From positions 654,104 through 718,103 of the forward strand of contig NZ_JAKNTA010000004.1 in the NCBI RefSeq assembly GCF_022288725.1: DNA of 64,000 bases. The letters run 5' to 3'. The position numbers and the translations under genes are program-made. This DNA is from Kitasatospora sp. A2-31 (GTDB taxonomy: Bacteria > Actinomycetota > Actinomycetes > Streptomycetales > Streptomycetaceae). Under the pieces are notes generated by a model, which did no database searches, was not told the origin of the DNA, and saw only the letters and a program-made list of their open reading frames with translations. Position 1 is the first letter of the stretch, and each line of letters opens with the position of its first letter. This document shows, piece after piece, positions 60,584 through 64,000 of this stretch.

Positions 60584-60641
60584 GTGCGGCCGCCGCCCGG
60601 AGGCGCCTGCTGGAGGCACCTGCCGGGAGCGGCGGCCGCAC
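60584..60641. terminator. bidirectional terminator between MauE-like and SARP genes
   Basis: A 13-bp perfect inverted repeat (GTGCGGCCGCCGC/GCGGCGGCCGCAC) encloses a second small hairpin (AGGCGCCT/AGGCACCT). It lies between the convergent genes. Confidence 0.7.
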
Positions 60642-60644
60642 CGG

Positions 60645-61511
60645 TCAGCGGCCCGTGCGCCGCCCGTACGGGTGGGTGCGGGCCGGCTGGCGGCAGAGCC
60701 GCGGAAGCCGGGGGGCGCACGCGCGGGTGTGCCGGCGCGGGCCGGTCAGGGCCGGGTCGCCGCGCAGGACGGCGCTCTCCAGCTCCACCAGGGCGGTCCC
60801 CGGATCCAGCCCGAACTCGTCGGCGAGCAGGGTCCGCAGCCGCCGGGCCGCCGCCAGCGCGTCCGTCTGCCGCCCGCTGCGGTAGAGGGCGAGAACCAGC
60901 CGTTCCACCAGTCGCTCGCGGGCGGGGTAGCGGTCCACCATGGCGGTCAGCTCGGGGACGAGCTCCTGGTGCCGCCCGGCTCCGAGCTCGATGTCGGCCA
61001 GCAGCTCGTAGGCGGCGAAACGTTCCTCCTCCAGGCGGGCCCGGAACGGTTCCACGAACGGGGCGTCGATGCCGGTGAGCGCGGCACCGCGCCAGAGGCC
61101 GAGCCCCGTCCGTAAGTGCTGGACGGCCCGGGTGTGTTCGCCCAGTGCCGTGAGCCGCCGCGCCTCGGCGACCTCCCGCCAGAAGTCCAGCGTGTCCAGG
61201 TCGTGCCGGCCGACCGAGAGCCGGTACCCGCCGGCCAGTGAGGCCAGCGGCCCACCGTCGTCCGCCGTCGCGTGACCGGCGGCCGCTCCGGGAAGGAGCT
61301 TGCGCAGCGCCGAGACGGCGGTGTGCACCTGCCCGCGGGCGCTCCGCGGCGGCCGCTCGCCCCAGAGCGCGTCCACCAACTGCTCGATGCAGACCTGGTG
61401 GTTGGCGTTGAGCAGGAGAAACGTCAGGACCGCCCGCCGTCGCGGTCGGTCGATGGGCACGACGGTGCCCTGGTCGAAGACTTCCAGCGGTCCAAGAACT
61501 GTGTAGCGCAT
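60645..61511 (-). CDS. SARP-family regulator
   Basis: A 288-aa regulator with the SARP winged helix (MRYTVLGPLEVFDQGTVVPI, RAVLTFLLLNANHQVCIEQL, VDALWGERPPRSARGQVHTA) and BTAD domain (GLWRGAALTGIDAP, ERLVERLVLALYRSGRQTDA, LADEFGLDPGTALVELESAV). It converges on the disulfide-peptide operon and is the nearest regulator, so it may control it, but no heptamer array was seen upstream of the peptide. The start is ATG 61511 behind GGGGG. Confidence 0.88.
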   Translation of the reverse strand: MRYTVLGPLEVFDQGTVVPIDRPRRRAVLTFLLLNANHQVCIEQLVDALWGERPPRSARGQVHTAVSALRKLLPGAAAGHATADDGGPLASLAGGYRLSVGRHDLDTLDFWREVAEARRLTALGEHTRAVQHLRTGLGLWRGAALTGIDAPFVEPFRARLEEERFAAYELLADIELGAGRHQELVPELTAMVDRYPARERLVERLVLALYRSGRQTDALAAARRLRTLLADEFGLDPGTALVELESAVLRGDPALTGPRRHTRACAPRLPRLCRQPARTHPYGRRTGR

Positions 61512-61524
61512 GCATCCCCCGTGC

Positions 61525-61553
61525 TATGGACCTTCAGGGCAGCTCGCGTCAAC
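61525..61553 (-). promoter_or_regulatory. candidate promoter of the SARP gene
   Basis: On the minus strand TTGACG (61553-61548) is followed about 18 bp later by a CATAGC/ATAGCA hexamer, close to the start codon. A second TTGACT lies further upstream at 61578-61573. AGCTCGCG and GTCAAC elements are duplicated around it, suggesting a bound regulator. Confidence 0.4.
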
Positions 61554-61711
61554 TCCCGTTTGACAAATAGGAGTCAACAGCTCGCGATGCGCGTGATCAT
61601 AAGCCGTCGTCTCAGCTATTGGAACAGCGTTGCCGAAAGACCCTGCCGACGGCGGGGCCGGGCCGGCGGGACGGCGCCGGCCCGGCTGCTGCCGTCGGAG
61701 GCCGAGGTCGC

Positions 61712-62416
61712 TCAGGCGCCGCCGGCGCACCGCTCGGGCGGAGCGTCCTGCAGGTACTCGTGCTTGACGAGGTTGGCGACGTTGTAGGTCTCGGAGTCGG
61801 CGAAGTCGGACGGCTTGAGGGCGGGGTCCAGCCACTCCTGGTAGCCGAACCCGGGCTGCGCGAAGGCGGCGGCGATGTGGCCCGCCTGGACGCGGAAGTC
61901 GCGGTTCACCACGTAGCAGTGGTAGTTGTTCCCGGCGCCGTTGAGCGAGTCCGGGGGCAGTGCGCGCTTGGCGAAGGACGTCCCGCCGTTCGCGAGGTAC
62001 TTGCCCGTGTCGGCGCCGAAGCGGTCCAGGGTCTTGCCCGGCTGCATCGTCTGCTGGTGCATGTCGAGGTTGCCGTTCAGCTCGGCGAAGCCCCGGTTGC
62101 CGGGGTACTTCCACTGGTCGCCGCTGCGGTACCAGTCGAGGAACTGGGCCGGCTGCAGGCCGCCGAGGCGGCGGTAGCCCACCAGGAGCGCCGCCACCGG
62201 CCCCTCCGTCGGCAGGACCGCCGGGCCGAGTTCGGGCCGGCCGCAGTAGTAGACGGCCGGATTGTCGGGCGGGAGCAGGTCCGGGCAGTCGGCGGGCAGG
62301 CTCCGGTGGGACTCCGCCCGGACCGGCACGGCGGCCACGGCGTCCCCGGCGGCAGCGAGGAGCGTCAGCGGCAGCGCGGCCGCCATGGACATCGAGACGA
62401 GCGTGAGGGGACGCAT
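61712..62416 (-). CDS. secreted TNT-domain protein (NAD+ glycohydrolase toxin family)
   Basis: A 234-aa exported protein. The signal peptide is LTLVSMSMAAALPLTLLAAA. About 85 residues of linker follow, with YYCGRPELGPA and GYRRLGGLQPAQFLDWYRSG. The C-terminal TNT-like domain has MQPGKTLDRFGADTGKYLAN, GTSFAKRALPPDSLN, YHCYVVNRDFRVQAGHIAAA and FAQPGFGYQEWLDP, matching tuberculosis necrotizing toxin (the DRFG...YL...RALPP...Y.V...G.I...F.QPG.G.Q pattern). The family hydrolyses NAD+. No IFT-like immunity gene was recognised next to it, and it uses a Sec signal rather than a WXG100 N-terminus. Confidence 0.8.
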   Translation of the reverse strand: MRPLTLVSMSMAAALPLTLLAAAGDAVAAVPVRAESHRSLPADCPDLLPPDNPAVYYCGRPELGPAVLPTEGPVAALLVGYRRLGGLQPAQFLDWYRSGDQWKYPGNRGFAELNGNLDMHQQTMQPGKTLDRFGADTGKYLANGGTSFAKRALPPDSLNGAGNNYHCYVVNRDFRVQAGHIAAAFAQPGFGYQEWLDPALKPSDFADSETYNVANLVKHEYLQDAPPERCAGGA

Positions 62417-62996
62417 GGGCGGCTCCAGTGGGACCGGGGGAGGGCTGGCGACCTGGGTGCGGCGTGGCGCAGCGGTCGCAGGGCACCGTCATTGCACACG
62501 GAAGCCGGTCCGGATCCGAGGGGCCGCGACGATCGGCGGCGCCGACAGCACGCGGGCGGGCTAATCGATATGACGATCAGTCCGATCGGCCCGTCCGTCC
62601 CCGGCGCCGTCCGTCCCCGGCACTCGTCCTCGGCCGGTCGCGCTCCCGGGGCCTCCACCGTCGCTCAAGCCCCGCCGTCCAGCGCGTGGTGGAGAGGACG
62701 CCGACCTCGTCGTGGCAGTCGGGCTGGTGGATCCCCGGCACCCCGCGGTGCGCGGGGGAGCGGGCCGGCTGCCGTGGTGGGTGTGCCCGTCTCCCGGTGC
62801 AGTGCCCGCCGGGTGCCGGCGCCCGAACCGGCTCCCGCCCCGGCCGCGCTCGCCGCCCTTCTCGACGGCGTTCGCGCCGCCGCCCGGCCGCCCAGCCGCC
62901 CGGCCGGCCGGCCGACGGGTCGGAGGTGTCGACGGCCCTCGGCCGGGTAGCCGCCCCAGGGGGCCGTGAACGTCGTACGCCGGGGGGAGGGGAGCA
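62417..62996. other. 580-bp region without recognisable genes
   Basis: This lies between the divergent TNT and Pro-rich genes. Open frames here have Arg/Pro-rich, family-less translations and no good ribosome sites, so none is called. A short AT-rich island (TAATCGATATGACGATCAG at 62562-62580) may be promoter DNA. Confidence 0.4.
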
Positions 62997-63239
62997 GTGA
63001 TCATGGGAACGCCGCCGAACGACCCGGTACCTCCCAATCCCACGCCGGCTCCGGGACCGGGCCCGCAGCCGGGTCCGTTGCCCGGGCCGGTCCCGGGCCC
63101 CGGCGGTCCGGACCCGGTGCCGCCGGGACCGCCTCCGCCGGGGCCGGACCCGCAGCCGCCGCCCGCACCGGGGCCCGACCCCCATCCGCAGCCCGGGCCG
63201 CTGCCGGGCCCGGGCCCGGCCCCGGAACCGGTCACCTGA
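62997..63239 (+). CDS. Pro/Gly-rich mini-protein
   Basis: An 80-aa reading frame of almost pure Pro-Gly-Asp-Pro repeats (PNPTPAPGPGPQPGPLPGPV, PGPDPQPPPAPGPDPHPQPG). A GGGGAGGGGA site lies before GTG 62997, with ATG 63003 as an alternative. No signal peptide or domain is seen. It could be a disordered cell-wall or scaffold peptide. The repetitive composition in GC-rich DNA also allows it to be non-coding. Confidence 0.4.
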   Translation: MIMGTPPNDPVPPNPTPAPGPGPQPGPLPGPVPGPGGPDPVPPGPPPPGPDPQPPPAPGPDPHPQPGPLPGPGPAPEPVT

Positions 63240-63419
63240 GCACCCCGGGACACCGCCCCCGGCCCGAGCCGTTCAGCCCTGAGCCGCGTTCCGGGCCGAC
63301 CGGCACCGCGGCCGGGGCGGGACGGCCGGCCTCCCGCGTCGCGCCGGCTCCGCCGTCGTCCGCCAGGGGCGAGCGGCGGCGCACCGGGCCTGCCGGACGC
63401 CGCGGGCGGACGCCGACAC

Positions 63420-63452
63420 GGCCCCGGCGCCCCCGAGGGTGGCGCCGGGGCC
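63420..63452 (-). terminator. hairpin terminator for the CBM-protein gene
   Basis: A perfect 12-bp stem (GGCCCCGGCGCC/GGCGCCGGGGCC) with a 9-nt loop lies just past the stop of the leftward gene. Confidence 0.8.
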
Positions 63453-63459
63453 CCGGAGG

Positions 63460-64000
63460 TCAGCGGACGGTGATCCGGTCGAGGTGGGGGCCGCCGGCGG
63501 CGGTGGTCGAGGTGACCCGGACGGTGTTGGCGCCGGCCTTCAGGGCGATCGGCAGCGAGGTGGTCGACCAGGTGTCCCAGCCGGCGGTGGGCGGGAAGAC
63601 GCGCCCGGTGGCCACGCGGGCCCCGTTGACGGTGACGTCCATCGGCCGGTCGGCGCCGGTGCCGTTGGCGTAGGTCAGGTCGAGGGTGGCCGCGGACGCG
63701 GCAGCCGCCGGCACCGTCCACTCGGCGTAACTCCCGTCGGCGGGGCCCAGGTTGAGGAACCCTTTGCCGCTGAAGCCGGCGTGGTCCGTGTCGATGGTGC
63801 CCTGGACGATCCGCGCCTCCTCGGCCTGGTAGACACCGGAGCTGCCGGAGACCAGCTGGTAGCCGCGCATCGCGGTGGTGAGCAGGTAGCAGTTCTGGAG
63901 CGAGCCCGAAGTGTCGCCGAGCGAGCGGTAGATGCCCCACTTCGGCCGCACCCGGTCGGCGAGGAAGGTGTCGACGCCGGTCTTCGAGACGTCGACGAGG
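63460..64000 (-). CDS. C-terminal part of a secreted protein with a CBM35-like domain (cut by right edge)
   Basis: About 180 residues are visible, open to the window edge. The upstream part (VRPKWGIYRSLGDTSGSLQN, CYLLTTAMRGYQLVSGSS) looks like the end of a catalytic or jelly-roll domain. The last ~125 residues form a CBM6/35-type carbohydrate-binding beta-sandwich: YQAEEARIVQGTIDTDHAGF, GFLNLGPADGSYAEWTVPAA, LDLTYANGTGADRPMDVTVN, and TTSLPIALKAGANTVRVTST. It is most likely a secreted polysaccharide lyase or glycosidase. The catalytic class cannot be told from this fragment. Confidence 0.78.
   Translation of the reverse strand, partial: LVDVSKTGVDTFLADRVRPKWGIYRSLGDTSGSLQNCYLLTTAMRGYQLVSGSSGVYQAEEARIVQGTIDTDHAGFSGKGFLNLGPADGSYAEWTVPAAAASAATLDLTYANGTGADRPMDVTVNGARVATGRVFPPTAGWDTWSTTSLPIALKAGANTVRVTSTTAAGGPHLDRITVR

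Noticed and set aside
62417..62996. Short open frames between the TNT and Pro-rich genes
   Set aside because: Translations are Arg/Pro-rich with no family resemblance and no ribosome sites.

Overview
The window is about 64 kb of very GC-rich DNA with strong codon-position bias, GTG/TTG starts, ATGA/GTGA start-stop overlaps and purine-rich ribosome binding sites. Its gene content is SARP regulators, a type II polyketide synthase, a type VII secretion locus and many secreted proteins. This points to a Streptomyces or Kitasatospora-like actinomycete. No rRNA, tRNA, CRISPR array, IS element or phage gene was recognised.

Region 1 (1-15 kb) is the right-hand part of a type II PKS and deoxysugar gene cluster that runs off the left edge. 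It has an O-methyltransferase fragment, a SARP activator and a TylF-like sugar O-methyltransferase. An rmlA-rmlB-KSalpha-KSbeta operon follows. A leftward operon carries a 2,3-dehydratase, a 3-ketoreductase, a 4-ketoreductase, an FAD monooxygenase and a SnoaL-like protein, and a rightward ACP-SDR-cyclase operon diverges from it. The sugar genes suffice for an O-methylated 2,6-dideoxyhexose; no glycosyltransferase is in view. Two divergent intergenic regions hold heptamers in strict 11-bp register, with -10-like hexamers exactly 8 bp past the last slot. This is the architecture of SARP-dependent promoters. KSbeta has Gly at the position usually Gln, and the SDR has the Y-X6-K motif of FabI/FabL enoyl reductases.

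Region 2 (15-21.6 kb) holds regulators and exported proteins: a 1215-aa SARP-ATPase regulator with an eroded C-terminal LuxR domain, a small secreted protein, an atypical LuxR regulator and a membrane-anchored ricin-type lectin.

Region 3 (21.9-46.8 kb) is a type VII secretion locus: eccC, eccD, eccB, a soluble protein with an ART-like C-terminus in the place of eccE, and a beta-helix/EccA-like AAA+ fusion. WXG100-type proteins, a PPE-like Gly/Pro-rich protein and a YbaB-like protein follow. The locus ends in a 2388-aa polymorphic protein with a WXG100-like N-terminus, HEXXH, ExoY/edema-factor-like, OmpA-like and Rossmann domains. No mycosin is present.

Region 4 (47-56.3 kb) is mixed. It has a PLP decarboxylase and a divergent pair: a uracil-DNA-glycosylase-fold/ADP-ribosyltransferase fusion and a macrodomain protein. 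A DUF3048 protein, a THEP1-like NTPase, a beta-lactamase-fold serine hydrolase with a His-rich stretch and a DUF998-like membrane protein follow.

Region 5 (56.7-61.5 kb) is a compact cluster that looks dedicated to a disulfide-rich peptide: an 8-Cys 79-aa precursor, a TlpA/MauD-like thioredoxin, an ABC exporter without a peptidase domain, an S26 signal peptidase and a MauE-like membrane protein, with a convergent SARP gene.

Region 6 (61.7-64 kb) holds a secreted TNT-domain protein, a Pro-rich mini-protein and the C-terminus of a secreted CBM-bearing protein cut by the right edge.

The best candidates for undescribed biology are the glycosylase-ART/macrodomain pair, the 8-Cys peptide cluster and the multi-domain T7SS polymorphic protein.
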